In this document: positions 33,957 to 46,000 of the stretch, in pieces
How the letters are laid out: every line of letters begins with the position of its first letter
Numbering within the stretch: position 1 is the stretch's first letter
Made by a program: the position numbers and the translations under genes
The notes under the pieces: generated by a model
The model's database searches: none
Seen by the model: only the letters and a program-made list of their open reading frames with translations
What the model was told of the DNA's origin: nothing
DNA from: Aralia elata
Lineage: Eukaryota; Streptophyta; Magnoliopsida; Apiales; Araliaceae
Assembly (NCBI GenBank): GCA_034770075.1
Contig: CM068380.1
Coordinates: 23,490,638-23,554,637, forward strand
Reading direction: 5' to 3'
DNA length: 64,000 nt

Positions 33957-36900
33957 CAAGGGCGGATCTACTGTTGGGGCAGGGGGGCACCTGCCCCCAC
34001 TCAACTTTGAGGGGCACCTGTAAAAAAAAATTTAGAAGGGTCCAAAATACAATTCATGCTTTAGACTTAAATATCCTAAAGTAATGGACCACTAGAACAA
34101 ACCCACGTTCCACTCCCCACATTCCCACGGACTACACATGCTATTTTTATTCTTTCCTTCCTTTTGATAGTACTTATTGCTTTTATTTTAAATATTTTTA
34201 TTCTTTCCTTCCTTTTGCTAGTACTTCTTGCTTTTATTTTAAAGTTGAAACTACGATAGGCAGTAGCCAACTCTTCCGTTTTCATTTGTTCAGTTTTCAG
34301 ACTTCAGCAACAGAGACAGAGGCGAGAGCAAGCAACAACGAGAGCAACTCCAAGTCTCCAAATCTCCAATACAAGTCTCCAAATTTGCAATTGAAGTAAT
34401 TTCAAAAAGTATATTTTAATTTTAGTTTTTTAATTTCACAAATTTAACAATTGTTTTAGGAATTTTTGTAATTGCTTATGAATTCTTCTTTTTTGTAATT
34501 TTATAAAATTAGGGCTTTTTACTTCTCAAAACAACATTACAACAACAATGAAGAGAACTCCATCAAATAAAAATTCTTCAAGTATGTGTTCTATTCTATT
34601 TTTTACTTTCTTTAAATTTTATAAGTTATTTTCTAATGTTACTTGTTACTTGTTAGTGGTTTAAATTAATTGAGATTGATTATTGATTGTTTTGATGTTA
34701 AATTAGTTTTTAAATATTTATTAGTTGTCAAGCATGGACATACATAATTGGGTTACAACTACTAAACGTACAAAATTTGAATTTATTCATGAAAATGTCC
34801 AAGCAGAAGGGACTAGTGACCAACCTGTCACGGCTGATATTCACCAAGAAACTCACCCACAAAATGTTAATACTCAAACCCAAGTACCAGAATCGTTTGC
34901 CCAACATATCCACTACCAAACCCATACACCGGTATCTCATTCCCTTAATATTGAGGGGGAATCCCGGTAAAAGACCACCAATAAGTTTTTATCCTGCTAA
35001 TGAAAGAGAGATTTTTCGAAGAAATTATTTACTTAGGGGCTCGACTCAACCAATACCTCACAAATTCCCCGATACACTAATTAAGGGAATTGCTCGTAAG
35101 TTCAACAAGAATTGGTACAAGAAATATCCAATTTGGTTGGAATATAGTTTGAGTGAAGATGCTTTATTTTGTTTATGTTGTTACCTATTTAAAATTGATC
35201 ATGGTAACCAAGGTGGTGGGGATACATTTGTTGGCGAGGGATTTAGAAATTGGAAGAAGATGGATAGATTGGAAAAACATGTTGGAGATTATAGTAGTGA
35301 TCATCGTAAATGTGAACAGGCTTGCCATGATTTATTGAATCAACCTCAACACATAGATATCAATCTTGCTAACATAACTGAGCAACAAAGGATCGATTAC
35401 CGCCTTCGATTGCTCGCATCAGTTAAATGTGTTAGGTTTCTTTTAAAAGAAGGATTGCCTTTTCGTGGTCACGATGAGTCAGAGGGTTCAAGAAAACGAG
35501 GGCTATTTATTTCTCAGCTAGAGTTTCTTTCAAAAAACAATGATGAGGTGCATAAAGTTGTCCTAAAAAATGCTCCAGATAATCATAAATTGATTGCACC
35601 CTCAATCCAAAAAGATATTTATAGAGCTGCTGCATTTTTGACTACACAAGCTATCATTAAAGAAATTGGGGATGGGTTTTTTTCTTTATTGGTTGATGAG
35701 ACTCGTGATACATCAATCAAAGAACAAATGGCAGTGGTTTTATGATACGTGGACATGCATGGTTGTATCATGGGGCGATTTCTTGCCATTATTCATGTTC
35801 CTGAAACTTCTGCTTTGACACTAAAAGCTGCTATTGATCAACTTTTTTCTAAACATGGATTGAGCATGTCACGTGTGCGTGGTCAAGGTTATGATGGAGC
35901 TAGCAATATGGCAGGGAAGTTTAAAGGTCTTAAGAGTTTAATATTATTTGAAAATCCATGTGCTTTCTATATTCATTGTTTTGCACATCAGCTTCAGTTG
36001 ACACTTGTTGTTGTTGCTAAAAAACATAAGTCATTATGTTCTTTCTTTGATTATCTTGGATTGCTAGCAAATGTTGTTGGGGCTTCTTGCAAGCGAAAAG
36101 AAATTCTCCAATTGAAACAATTTCAGAAAGTAGCTGAAGGAATTGCTAGTGGTGAAATCAAGAGTGGACGAGGTTTGAATCAAGAAACAACATTAAAGCG
36201 CCTTGGAGAAACTCGTTGGAGTTCATATTTTCAAATAATTTTGAGTGTTATTACCTTGTTTTCTCCAATAATGGATGTGCTCGAGTTTATAGCAGATGAT
36301 GTCGAAGGGGAGAAAAGTACAGAAGCTAGTACACTTTTGAAATTCATGCATGCTTTTGAGTTCGTGTTCTTGTTGCACTTATTGAAAAGAGTTATGGGAA
36401 TTACAAATGACTTATCACAAGCCTTACAAAGGAAAGATCAAGACATTGTAAATGCCATAACTCTAGTCAATGTAACCAAGCAACGATTACAATGCATGAG
36501 AGAAAACTGGGATGATTTGTTAGCAGAAACTTGTGAATTTTGTGCTTGCATAGCATAGTTGTTTTGAGGATGGAGGATATTTTTGTGTTTCAAGGGAGAC
36601 CACGGCGCAATATTGAAGAAATCACAAATCTTCATCGTTTTAGGGTTCAATTATTTTTCACTGTGATTGATAGTCAACTTGGGGAGTTGAATGACCATTT
36701 TGATAACACAAATGCAGAGTTACTTTCAAGTATAGCATGTCTTGACCCACGTGACTCTTTCTCGACATTTGACAATAAAAAATTAATTGAGTTTGCGAAA
36801 CTTTACCCTTTAGACTTTGATGATATGGAACTTTTGGCACTTGATGGTCAACTCTAAAATTATATTGTGGATATGAGAAATGATCCCAATTTTTTGAGTA

Positions 36901-37306
36901 TAAAAGGAATTGGTGAATTGGCTCAAATATTGGTTAAGAAAAGAAAGGATGATGTGTATCCCCAAGTTTATTTGTTGCTGAAGTTAGCTCTACTTTTTCC
37001 CTTTGCTACTGCAACTGTTGAAAGAACATTTTCAGCCATGAATATCGTGAAGAATGAACTACGTAACCAAATGGGAGATGAATGGATGAATGATTGTTTA
37101 GTAACATACATTGAACATGATATTTTTGTAACTATTAAAAATGAGGTTATCATGCAACAATTTCAAGCAATGAAACCACAAAAAATGTTATTGTAAATAA
37201 TATTTAAAAATTATTTAATTTTGTGATTCGTTTTATTAAATTTTTATTCTTAAATTTTTTTTTTTCGAATATGCCCCCCTCAACTTTCAAGCTGGATCCG
37301 CCCCTG
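33957..37306 (+). mobile_element. hAT DNA transposon, 3.35 kb
   Basis: The 8-bp target duplication GAAGTCAT is perfect at 33,949-33,956 and 37,307-37,314. Terminal inverted repeats read CAAGGGCGGATCTA at the left end and, on the opposite strand, CAGGGGCGGATCCA at the right end. Both 8-bp duplication and CA-G-GG(C) ends are hAT hallmarks. Subterminal inverted blocks CCCCACTCAACTTTGA (left) and CCCCCTCAACTTTCAAG (right, same strand) are also present. LTR1 and LTR3 keep the same target without the insertion. Confidence 0.95.
34530..37196 (+). pseudogene. hAT transposase with TTF-type zinc finger, slightly broken
   Basis: The product would be a nuclear DNA-cutting transposase of the group annotated in plants as zinc-finger MYM/TTF-type. 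Order: an N-terminal stretch (MDIHNWVTTTKRTKFEF, 34,734 onward); NPGKRPPISFYP; a TTF-type finger around 35,100-35,310 (FCLCCYLF...GFRNWKKMDRLEKH); a DUF4371-like region with LVDETRDTSIKEQ; YDGASNMAGKFKGL and CFAHQLQLTL; and the C-terminal hAT dimerisation region FPFATATVERTFSAMNIVKN. Defects: a frameshift near 34,965, an in-frame TGA at 35,743-35,745 (Arg CGA would fit), a frame change after 36,556, and TAA at 36,855-36,857. With few lesions it is fairly young, but it cannot encode the full protein. Confidence 0.88.
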
Positions 37307-37369
37307 GAAGTCATAATATATTAAAATCTTATTCTCTTTATTTATTCCATTACATATTCAATTATAACA

Positions 37370-37596
37370 ATTTATGTGTCTCTTTCTCTTTTGTCTTTGC
37401 GAATTTCAAATATTTTGGATCCGATCTCTCCATTTTTCTCTATATAATTAACCCATTTTTCTTACTCTATAAGACAACTTTTGAGGACTTCGAGTAATCA
37501 CTTTTTGAAATGAATTGAAGGGGAAAGATGTTGGATCTCAATATTCATGAAGTTTCATTGATTTTAATTAGCGATGCAAGTATTGTACCTAAATCA
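37370..37596 (+). other. 3' flank of the small copia element, copy 1
   Basis: It starts with the ATTTA target duplication and contains ATGTTGGATCTCAATATTCATG at 37,528. The same flank recurs at 38,086-38,266, there lacking about 45 bp (copy 1 positions about 37,422-37,470). Confidence 0.8.
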
Positions 37597-38266
37597 GCCT
37601 CTTTCTGCAGTTTCTTCTCGGCCACGGTGGTCTTCTGCTCCTTCTTCTCTTTTATCTCTAGTTATCTCTTTTATTTTTATTGTCTTCAACATTGGTCTCT
37701 CTCCTTCATCCGCAAACAAGTCCAAAGTGGTGCCCTTCTTGTCTCCTCCGCAGATCAGCTGGCTAATGTGCTCACAAAGCCGTGCTCAATTTTCTTAATT
37801 TCAAGAACAAGATTGAAATCTCTACAAGAGCTCCATCTTGAGGGGGCATATAGAAGAATAATGTGAAATAAGAGTCCTAGAAGTACTCTAGCAGTCCACT
37901 AGCTGTTGTCCCACTAACAGTCCACTAGTAGCAGTCTAGCAATCTCTTAGTATTCTTATCCCTTGTATTTGAGATGCTCATGTATGCTATAGATAACATT
38001 GCTTTTTCTCTTATAAATTATGGAAGTCATAATATATTAAAATATTATTCTCCTTATTTGTTCCATTACATATTCAATTATAACAATTTATGTGTCTCTT
38101 TCTCTTTTGTCTTTGCAAATTTCAAATATTTTGGATCTATAAGACAACTTTTGAGGACTTCGAGTAATCACTTTTTGAAATGAATTGAAGGGGAGAGATG
38201 TTGGATCTCAATATTCATGAAGTTTCATTGATTTTAATTAGCGATGCAAGTATTGTACCTAAATCA
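37597..38266 (+). repeat. Tandem duplicate: RNase H remnant, LTR3 and flank
   Basis: 670 bp repeating 33,526-37,596 (hAT excluded). It holds a second RNase H C-terminal remnant (37,700-37,848), LTR3 (37,849-38,085) and the flank. The joint at 37,594-37,597 shows only a CAG shared by both breakpoints, which suggests end joining or template switching. Confidence 0.88.
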
Positions 38267-38516
38267 TCTCGAGAAGCTTCTTGAAGGTGTCGCCGGAGCT
38301 CTTTCCATATCCAGCGAGCGTAAATTTCTCCTCACACATGACTATATAACTTCGATGAGGCCATATTCATCGGATATTTCTCAGATTTTTTTTCCTCCAA
38401 GGTTTTTTTTCTTTCTTCAAAAAACAATCTTTGTTTGTTAGTGGTGATGTTTGTGGTCGCAGTGCCTTTGATTTGGAATGAAAATATATTGATAGACTTG
38501 GGTGAAATGAGGCTGG

Positions 38517-38908
38517 CCGGGAACGACTTATAAGTTGATCAAATTAATTTATAAATTGTTTTTCACTATTGAGGTGTTTGACAATCACTTATTTTTTAAC
38601 TTATAAGTTGAGTTTTAAGTCAAAAAAATAAGTAATTATTTGTGACTTATTTAAAAATTACTTATAAGTCATTTTAAGTAAGTTAGTTTGACCAAATATA
38701 ATATCTATTTTGCCCCTCTTTTTATTAATATTTTTTTAGTAATTTTTACATTTATTTTAATTTATAAGAACCCTCATAACTTATTTTAAATTAATTTTTG
38801 ATTTATAAGTCAAATTGATGTCAAAATTCTTTACTTATAAATCACAACTTAAAACAACTTATAAATCAATTTATATTTTAACTTATAAGTTATTTTTTAA
38901 GTTCCATC
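38517..38908. mobile_element. MITE-1 with ACTTATAAGT palindromes
   Basis: About 390 bp, starting CCGGGAACGACTTATAAG and full of ACTTATAAGT palindromes and ATAAGTCAT variants. It has the same internal order as MITE-2, including GCCCCTCTTTTTATTAATAT. The right terminus is degraded. Confidence 0.7.
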
Positions 38909-38929
38909 ATCTAAACTTTGTGAGCTTGG

Positions 38930-39165
38930 AGATAATGCCACATAATTTCCACGTCATCGAATTAGTTAAATAAAATGACACGGGGGGAAATAAAATATTC
39001 ATGTCAACAAGGTGTTCAATGGCTGTTAACAGAATTACTCAAATACAAATAAAAAATCAGTTTAAGAATATAACTATGTTAAAAATTAGATGAAGGACTT
39101 AATTTCAAAAGGTTAAATAGTTTTAAGGATTAAATAATTAATTTAACCAAGTTTAAAAACTTCCC
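38930..39165 (-). repeat. Candidate terminal inverted repeat, right arm
   Basis: Inverted partner of 31,669-31,870 (see there). The similarity is patchy and the outer ends could not be fixed. Confidence 0.35.
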
Positions 39166-39512
39166 TGCTATATTTTATTTGGCTTCTTTTAAAGAAATTT
39201 TTTTTATACGACTCTTATTTTACTTTTGTTTTCTCTACTATGGTTGGCAATTAAAAAAGCCTCATTCATTTGCTTTGTTTAATATTCTTTCCTATTTTAT
39301 ATAAGAAAATAGACACTACACCGACAAGAACAATAAATGAATATTTTTATGTTATTTTTTTTTTATCAAAAACACTGTGTGCCTTTGAGGATAACACGCC
39401 AGATTGGATAAAGTGGGTAGCGCATATGGAGCCTTGCTTTGCCAATCAAAGACAGAAAATTGGAATTTATGAAAATATTATGCTTTCCACTTTTTGCTTT
39501 TTGCCGGATAAG

Positions 39513-39929
39513 TGTTCGGGAATGACTTATAAGTACAAGTCATTTGCTCATATTTGATTGTTTGGGAATGACTTATTTTTTTACTTATAAGTTGAATTTT
39601 AAGTCAAAAAAATAAGTAAGTATTTTTAACTTATTTTAAAATGACTTATAAGTCATTTTAAAATAAGTTAATTTGGCTAAATGTAATGTCTATTTTTCCC
39701 TTCTTCTATTTTGTCCATCTTTTTATTAATATCTTTTTAATAATCTTTACATTATTTTAACTTATAAGTCATTATAAGCCCAACACTTTTATAACTTGTT
39801 TTAACTTAATTTCTAACTTATAAGTTAAATTGATGCCGAACGCTTTTACTTATAAATCTCTACTTAAATGAACTTATAAGTCAATTTATATTTTAATTTA
39901 TAAGTCATTTAAAATAAGTCGTTCCGAAC
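39513..39929. mobile_element. MITE-2, inserted in the PMD exon
   Basis: Terminal inverted repeats GTTCGGGAATGACTTAT (left) and, on the opposite strand, GTTCGGAACGACTTATT (right) bound 417 bp. The interior is rich in ACTTATAAGT palindromes. There is no coding capacity. The flanks (ATAAGT / ATAAATGT) allow no certain target duplication, so the superfamily is open. Confidence 0.85.
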
Positions 39930-41603
39930 ATAAATGTCCTAGCAGCTTTTTCCATATTTGGAATGTTGAGTCAAATTCTTTTCTCCTGCCAATTGGACCT
40001 ATGTTTGTCACGGTGTTGGATATCTCCTCGCTGTTAGGCTTATTTCTTTCTGGTGTTGAAGTTTTAGCTGTTATGAAGAGACCTAAACTTGCTGACTAGG
40101 TCGATAATTGGTTTAAAGTTCACGATAACCTTTCTTACACCAACTGCTTTCTTCAATGTCAAAAGTACATCACGAGGTAACAATGACCCTGATATAATAG
40201 AACACACAGGGTTTTTACTTTATTTTTTGAACAAGTTCATGTTCTATTCTAATGCCCAGAAGATTTTTAAGGATATTATAATTTACATTAAATTTGGCCG
40301 AGGAAGACCAAAAGGTGTCTATGGCCCCTCATATGGTTGGTCTGATATATATGAGCTTAAACCATATGGTTAATAACAGAATTTATAACACTATTGGGGT
40401 CCAATGTGGCTTCTTCAGGCTTGGATTTACCTCTACTTTTTTCACTTAAAACATGTCGAAGTATCGTTAACCAGCCCTTCTATATGGCTCATAAACTTCT
40501 GTCGAGCCAAATACCTACTAGGCCACTACCAATTTGTCTTTACCACCTGGCAACCTTCAATGTACATTCATAGGATGCTAAAAGCACCTTTTTCATGCCC
40601 TTTGTGGATTCTTATTTTGAGAAGGCCATCCCAAAATGTATGATTAATCTAAATTATTATGTCAATAAACCTCTATCGAGAGAAGATGAGCTCGAGAGGT
40701 CTAAACATTAGGCCTCCTATCTAGACCCTAGACTGATCCTTATTGGAGGACAAATGGTAGTGTCCTATCAAATGTTGTGTGGTTATGAGCCTTACATTCC
40801 TAGCCAGATTACCCGTCAATTCGGCTTTGTGCAATGCATACCTTCTCCTTATCTGCCAAGTAAGTTTTTAAAATGACCTTCAAAGCTTCTAAGCCAGTAT
40901 TTAAGTTGCTGGAAGATTATGAAGGAAGGAAAAGGACATTTTTTTCTGGCTCGGTAGGAACACAAGAATGATGAGTGTACAATTGGCTTTAGGGTATGGT
41001 GGGAGAAGTACTATTCTGCCCATGTCATTGATCCAGCCAAGGTTGAAGAAGTATTGAAACATGTATTGGCAAGTACTATGTTATCCCCTTTGAATATGTA
41101 AATCTTTTATATGTATGGTACTCATCCTCTCACTTTTTATGCCTCAGATGCTAAGATCATTGTCATTACTTTTCGTGGTCCAAATCCTAGGATTCTTTCC
41201 ACCAAAAACGTTTGCAAGCCAAAACAGATTCTGAAGTCTATGGATGTTCTTGAAGAAGTTGAGGCTTTCTCATTTGTTTAACTTGAAAGAGAACAAATGT
41301 AAGTAGAAGTTGTTACCTCTGCTGGTAGGAAAGAACTTGGCGAGGCTCTTCAGCCTCTAACTAGAAGGTCCACTAGACTTGGTAGAACAAAGAAGGTTGA
41401 CAAACAAACCTCTTAAGAAGAGGCTTCTTGTTATTGCCTATTCCAATGAGGAAAGTTCTCCCTCTCCTCCCCATAAAAAGTCTTAAGGAAGCGGTTTCAT
41501 CATCATCTAGTTCTTCTTATGATGATTCTGATATGGAACGAACAGTTTTTGAAGGTAAAAAGGATGTCTAAAGGTAAAAATGTTGTTGCCCCAAAGAGTT
41601 CAG

Positions 41604-41674
41604 GTACATTGTACGTTTTGGGTTTTGTTTTATAATTTATACGACTCGTGTGATATTGATACTCGTATTGATAG
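41604..41674 (+). other. Intron in PMD gene (first)
   Basis: Donor CAG|GTACAT, acceptor TTGATAG|GTGG, 71 bp and T-rich. It separates the linker after the PMD from the acidic Ser/Asp/Glu exon. Confidence 0.5.
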
Positions 41675-41944
41675 GTGGTCCGTTAAAAGGCATTTCTATT
41701 GCTTCTGATCCTCTTGCCCGGCAGACTTCTGCTTTGTTCAATCCATCTGCCCATGAAGAAGAAAGTAGTGATGATGAAGAAATTGATGATGGCTTGGACA
41801 CTAATGCCAAAATTATGGCATAAGTGTCAAGAGCCAGAGCTAGTAGTCCTGATGTAGAGACCTGGCGAAATACTTTGGTTGGGCTTTATGCCTCAATCCC
41901 TTTTGAAGATCAACAAGTCTTAATGACTGGTGATACTATTATAG

Positions 41945-42033
41945 GTGAGCAGTCATCTATTATTTTGGTCATATATTTTCATCATTTCTTGATACTAAAT
42001 TACTAACCTTGATGATATATTTACCCAACTGAG
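41945..42033 (+). other. Intron in PMD gene (second)
   Basis: Donor ATAG|GTGAGC, a TACTAAC branch-like site at 42,001-42,007, acceptor AACTGAG|GACAAG, 89 bp. Confidence 0.5.
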
Positions 42034-42263
42034 GACAAGGTCTGGTTACTTGATCAGACCAAGGCTTACCATGACATCAAAGGTGAATGTGGTAGTGGTG
42101 TAGGGCCAGATTCTGAAGTCATAACGGATGCACAACCTATAAATGTAATTATTCCTACTGATGAATTATGGGAAAGCAAGGAGATAGCGACCCCTGACCA
42201 TGAGGAATTTGATTCATCAGGTGATGAGATGGAAGTTCCTACCTTTACCGTAGGAGAAATGAT

Positions 42264-42815
42264 TGTTGGGTTTATTATCCTACACCCATGTGATGGAGAA
42301 TTTTTCATGTGATGATGTGCTAATGGAGAATCCTTTCCATGTGATGGTGTGCTAATGGAGAAACTTTCTATGTGATGGTGTGCTAATGGAGAGACTTTCT
42401 TAGTTGGTGTGCTAATGGAGAGCCTATAAAAGGGATGCATCTTCACATTATGAAGACACACCAAAAACTTAATAGTTCTTCTTAAGAGCAAGAGGAAGAG
42501 TGAGAGTAGAGAGAGAAAGAAAGATCAAACATTTAGTTATTTTGTTTGAGATTTTATCACATAGTTATTATGGTGAAGTAATTTGAGTGTGTACTCAAAT
42601 TAGGATATTTTTGTATTCTCTCAGTTTATTCTAGTGGATTATTCGGAGTTTGTCCCGTAGTTTTTACCTCTTAGTTTTAGAGGGTTTTCCACGTAAAATA
42701 TTGGTGTCTTGTGGTTGGATATTTTTCATCTCATACACAATTGATAACATGTTTATCTAGGTATATTTGTGAGAGATTGATTTCTTAACAACTAGGAAGG
42801 AGATATTTCTCAACA
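42264..42815 (+). repeat. 5' LTR of the Tork-like element
   Basis: TGTTGGGTTTATT...CTCAACA, 552 bp. U3 has 4-5 imperfect copies of a roughly 36-bp unit (GTGATGGTGTGCTAATGGAGAAACTTTC type, 42,288-42,421) directly upstream of the TATA box TATAAAA at 42,425-42,431. Confidence 0.95.
42288..42431 (+). promoter_or_regulatory. U3 tandem enhancer-like repeats plus TATA box
   Basis: The repeated CATGTGATGGTGTGCTAATGGAGA units end about four bases before TATAAAAGG. Tnt1-type elements are known to carry tandem activator boxes in U3 that set their stress response. That these repeats act in this way is inference. Confidence 0.6.
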
Positions 42816-42817
42816 AT

Positions 42818-42830
42818 TGGTATCAAGAGC
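42818..42830 (+). other. Primer-binding site of the Tork-like element
   Basis: TGGTATCAAGAGC follows the 5' LTR after two bases and resembles the complement of the initiator tRNA-Met 3' end. Confidence 0.85.
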
Positions 42831-43003
42831 TATTGGTTCATACCGTTGGTGTCTAGGAAAGTGGTTCAAAAGGCAGAGCCTTTAAGAAAGTTGGTTATTT
42901 AATTAGTCACCGTTACAAAAGCACGGAGAGACTCCCACCCGACTTACACTTACCTGGCCAACTGGTACAATCCTTTAAGAGCTAAGGTTATTTGCTCAAT
43001 TTT

Positions 43004-46000
43004 ATGGAGGAAGCAGTCGGAGGCATGATTAAATTGACTTCTTCAAATTTTTCGATTTGGAAGCCCAGAATGGAGGATATCCTTTACTACAAAGATTTGC
43101 ATGATCCGTTGGAGCTCGAGGGAAAGAAGCTCGCAGATAAATCTGATGCTGATTGGAAAAAGATGAACAGAAAAACTATTGGTCACATCCGACAGTGGAT
43201 TGATCAAAGTGTGTTCCACCATGTTTCGCAGGAGACGGATGCTCATACTCTATGGACAACACTAGAGTCTATGTACGAGAAAAAGAATGCACAAAATAAA
43301 ACTTTTGTGATTCGAAAAATTGTGAACTTGAAGTACAAAGATGGGAGCAGTGTGTCGGAGCATATGAGTGAGTTCCAAGGCTTGGTGAACCAGTTGTCCA
43401 CCATGAAGTTAAATCTTGATGATGAGATTCAAGCTCTTTTGCTTCTCAGTTCGTTGCCAAACAGTTGGGAAACTTTGGTGGTGTCTCTAAGCAATTCAGC
43501 TCCAGAAGGAAAAATGACCATGTAGATGGTCAAGGACAGTCTTCATAATGAGGAGACAAGGCGAAAGGAGCAAGGCGTAAATTTTGAGACACATGCTCTT
43601 GTTGCAGAGAACAGGGGCAGAAGCAATTTTGGGGGATCTCACCAAGGAGTTAAAAGTCGTAGCAAAAGCAAAAATCACCGGAGCAAGTCAAAGACCAGAC
43701 AAGGCGATACGTATAGATGCTTCTATTGTAATAAGGAAGGTCATTACAAAAGAAATTGCAAGAGCTGGTTAGACAAGCAGAAAAATGGTGAGCAGGGAAA
43801 GGCTGAGGAGAAGAACACTGCAGCCACAGTCACCGAAGATATCGTGATTCTTTCATTTGAGGAAGAAGAATGCTTGCATGTTGATGATCAGAAAGTTGAT
43901 TGGGTGGTAGATACTGGTGCTTCGTATCATGCTACACCCAAGAAGGAATTTTTCACAACTTACAAAGCTGGAGACTTTGGGTATGTAAGAATGGGGAATA
44001 CTGATCAGTCCAAGATCATTGGAATTGGAGATGTTTGCATTCAGACAGGTATTGGTTGCACTATTACCTTGAGGGATGTTAGACACGTTCCTGATTTGCG
44101 CCTCAACTTGATTTCTGGCATGGCCTTGGACAGAGAAGGCTATGAGAATCACTTTGGCAGTGGAAAGTGGAAGCTTACTAAGGGCTCTATGGTGGTAGCA
44201 AGAGGTGCTGCTTGTTGCTCGTTGTACAAGACTTATGTGAAGGTGTGTTCCAGTGAGTTGAATGCAGTTGAGGATGACTCTTCGCTAAACTTATGGCATA
44301 AGAGGTTTGGCCACATGAGTGAGAAAGGGTTGCAATTATTAGCAAAAAGATCACTCATTCCTTTTGCTAAATGTACTATTTTAAGCCCTTGTGATTATTA
44401 TTTATTTAGGAAACAACATAGAGTTTCTTTTAGTAGTTCAGCTAAAAGAAAATCAGAGTTACTAGAGAGAGTATATTCTGATGTATGTGGACCCATTGAG
44501 GTTGAGTCTTTGGGTGGAAATAGGTATTTTGTTACCTTTATTGATGATGCTTCACGGAAGGTGTGGGTATATTTGTTGAGAACAAAAGACCAGGTATTCC
44601 AGCATTTTCAGAGTTTTCATGCTATGGTTGAAAGGGAGACTAGAAAATTATTGAAGTGCCTTCGCAGCGACAATGGATGGGAATACACTTCAAAGGAGTT
44701 TGCTGATTATTGCAGTAAAAATGGCATTCGACATGAGCAGACTGTTCCTGGTACCACACAACATAATGGCGTGGCTGAGAGAATGAACCGCACTATTGTT
44801 GAGAGAGTACGATGCATGTTGAGAACGACTAAATTGCCTAAGTCATTTTGGAGTGAAGCTGTTTGAACTGCTTGCTATCTGATTAATAGATCTCCATCAG
44901 TGCCTTTGAATTTTCAGATTCCAGAAGAGATTTGGAGTGGTAAGGATGTGTCATATTCTTACCTGAGGGTATTTGGGTGCAAGGCTTTTTCACATATCCC
45001 CAAGGAACAAAGATCGAAGCTTGATGACAAGTATACTCCATGTATTTTTGTTGGCTATGGAGATGCAGAATTTGGATACCGGTTATGGGATCCAGTGCAG
45101 AAGAAATTATTCAGAAGCAGAGATGTGGTGTTTCATGAGCACCAGAATTATGAGGAATTTGATAATGTTTCACATCCCAGAGATACTAAAGTTCCAGACC
45201 TCAGCGAAGTTCCTTCACCATTACAAAATGCCACAGTTGGAGAAGGAGGTCAGAATGAAGATATGACTAATACAGATTTGCACGATGGTGATGGGTCAGA
45301 TGCATAGAGTATTGATCAGAGGGAGCAACCTGATATTGAAGAACCTCAGCTAAGAAGATCCACAAGAGAACGTGTGCCATCAGTCAGGTATCCTTCATCT
45401 GAATATCTTTTAGTTGCTGAGGAGGGGGAGCCAGAGAATTTTCAGGAAGTCAGGACTCATAAGGAGAAGAGCAATTGGCTGAGAGCTATGCGGGATGAGA
45501 TGGATTCTTTGCACAAGAATCACACTTATGAGTTGACTACACTTCCGAAGGGCAAAAAAGCATTGAAGAATAAATGGGTGTTCAAACTTAAGAAGGATGG
45601 TGAAAAACTAGTGAAGTACAAGGCTCGACTAGTTGTCAAAGGTTCTGCTCAAAAATAAGGTATTGACTTCGATGAGATTTTTTCTCCGGTTGTGAAGATG
45701 ACTTCTATTCGAGTGGTGTTGGGATTAGTAGCTAGTATGGATCTTGAGCTTGAGCAACTAGATGTGAAAACTGCATTTCTTCACGGTGATTTGAAGGAGG
45801 AAATCTACATGGAGCAGCCAGAGGGATTTGAAGTTAAAGGAAAAGAACACTTGGTTTGCAGGTTGAAGAAAAGTTTGTACGGCCTGAAACAAGCCCCAAG
45901 GCAGTGATACATGAAATTTGATTCATTTATGGTGGATCAAGGTTATAGTAGAACAGTTGCAGATCACTGTGTGTATGTGAAAAAAATTCCTATATGGTAA

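Larger units (their letters stand above)
33775..37369 (+). repeat. LTR2 of the small copia element, split by hAT
   Basis: Segments 33,775-33,956 and 37,315-37,369 make a 237-bp LTR once the hAT and one copy of its GAAGTCAT duplication are removed. Confidence 0.9.
32086..38085 (+). mobile_element. Small non-autonomous copia element with three LTR copies
   Basis: Three 237-bp LTRs start TATAGAAGAATAA and end ATTATAACA: 32,086-32,322, 33,775-37,369 (interrupted) and 37,849-38,085. The 5-bp flank ATTTA is present before LTR1 (32,081-32,085) and after LTR2 (37,370-37,374), which fixes the original insertion as LTR1-interior-LTR2. The third LTR is part of a tandem duplication of about 0.7 kb (33,526-37,596 without the hAT, and 37,597-38,266) that copied the 3' interior, LTR2 and 3' flank. 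A tRNA-iMet-type site TGGTATGAGAGC follows LTR1, and CTTGAGGGGG precedes LTR2. The interior lacks gag and most of pol. Confidence 0.88.
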
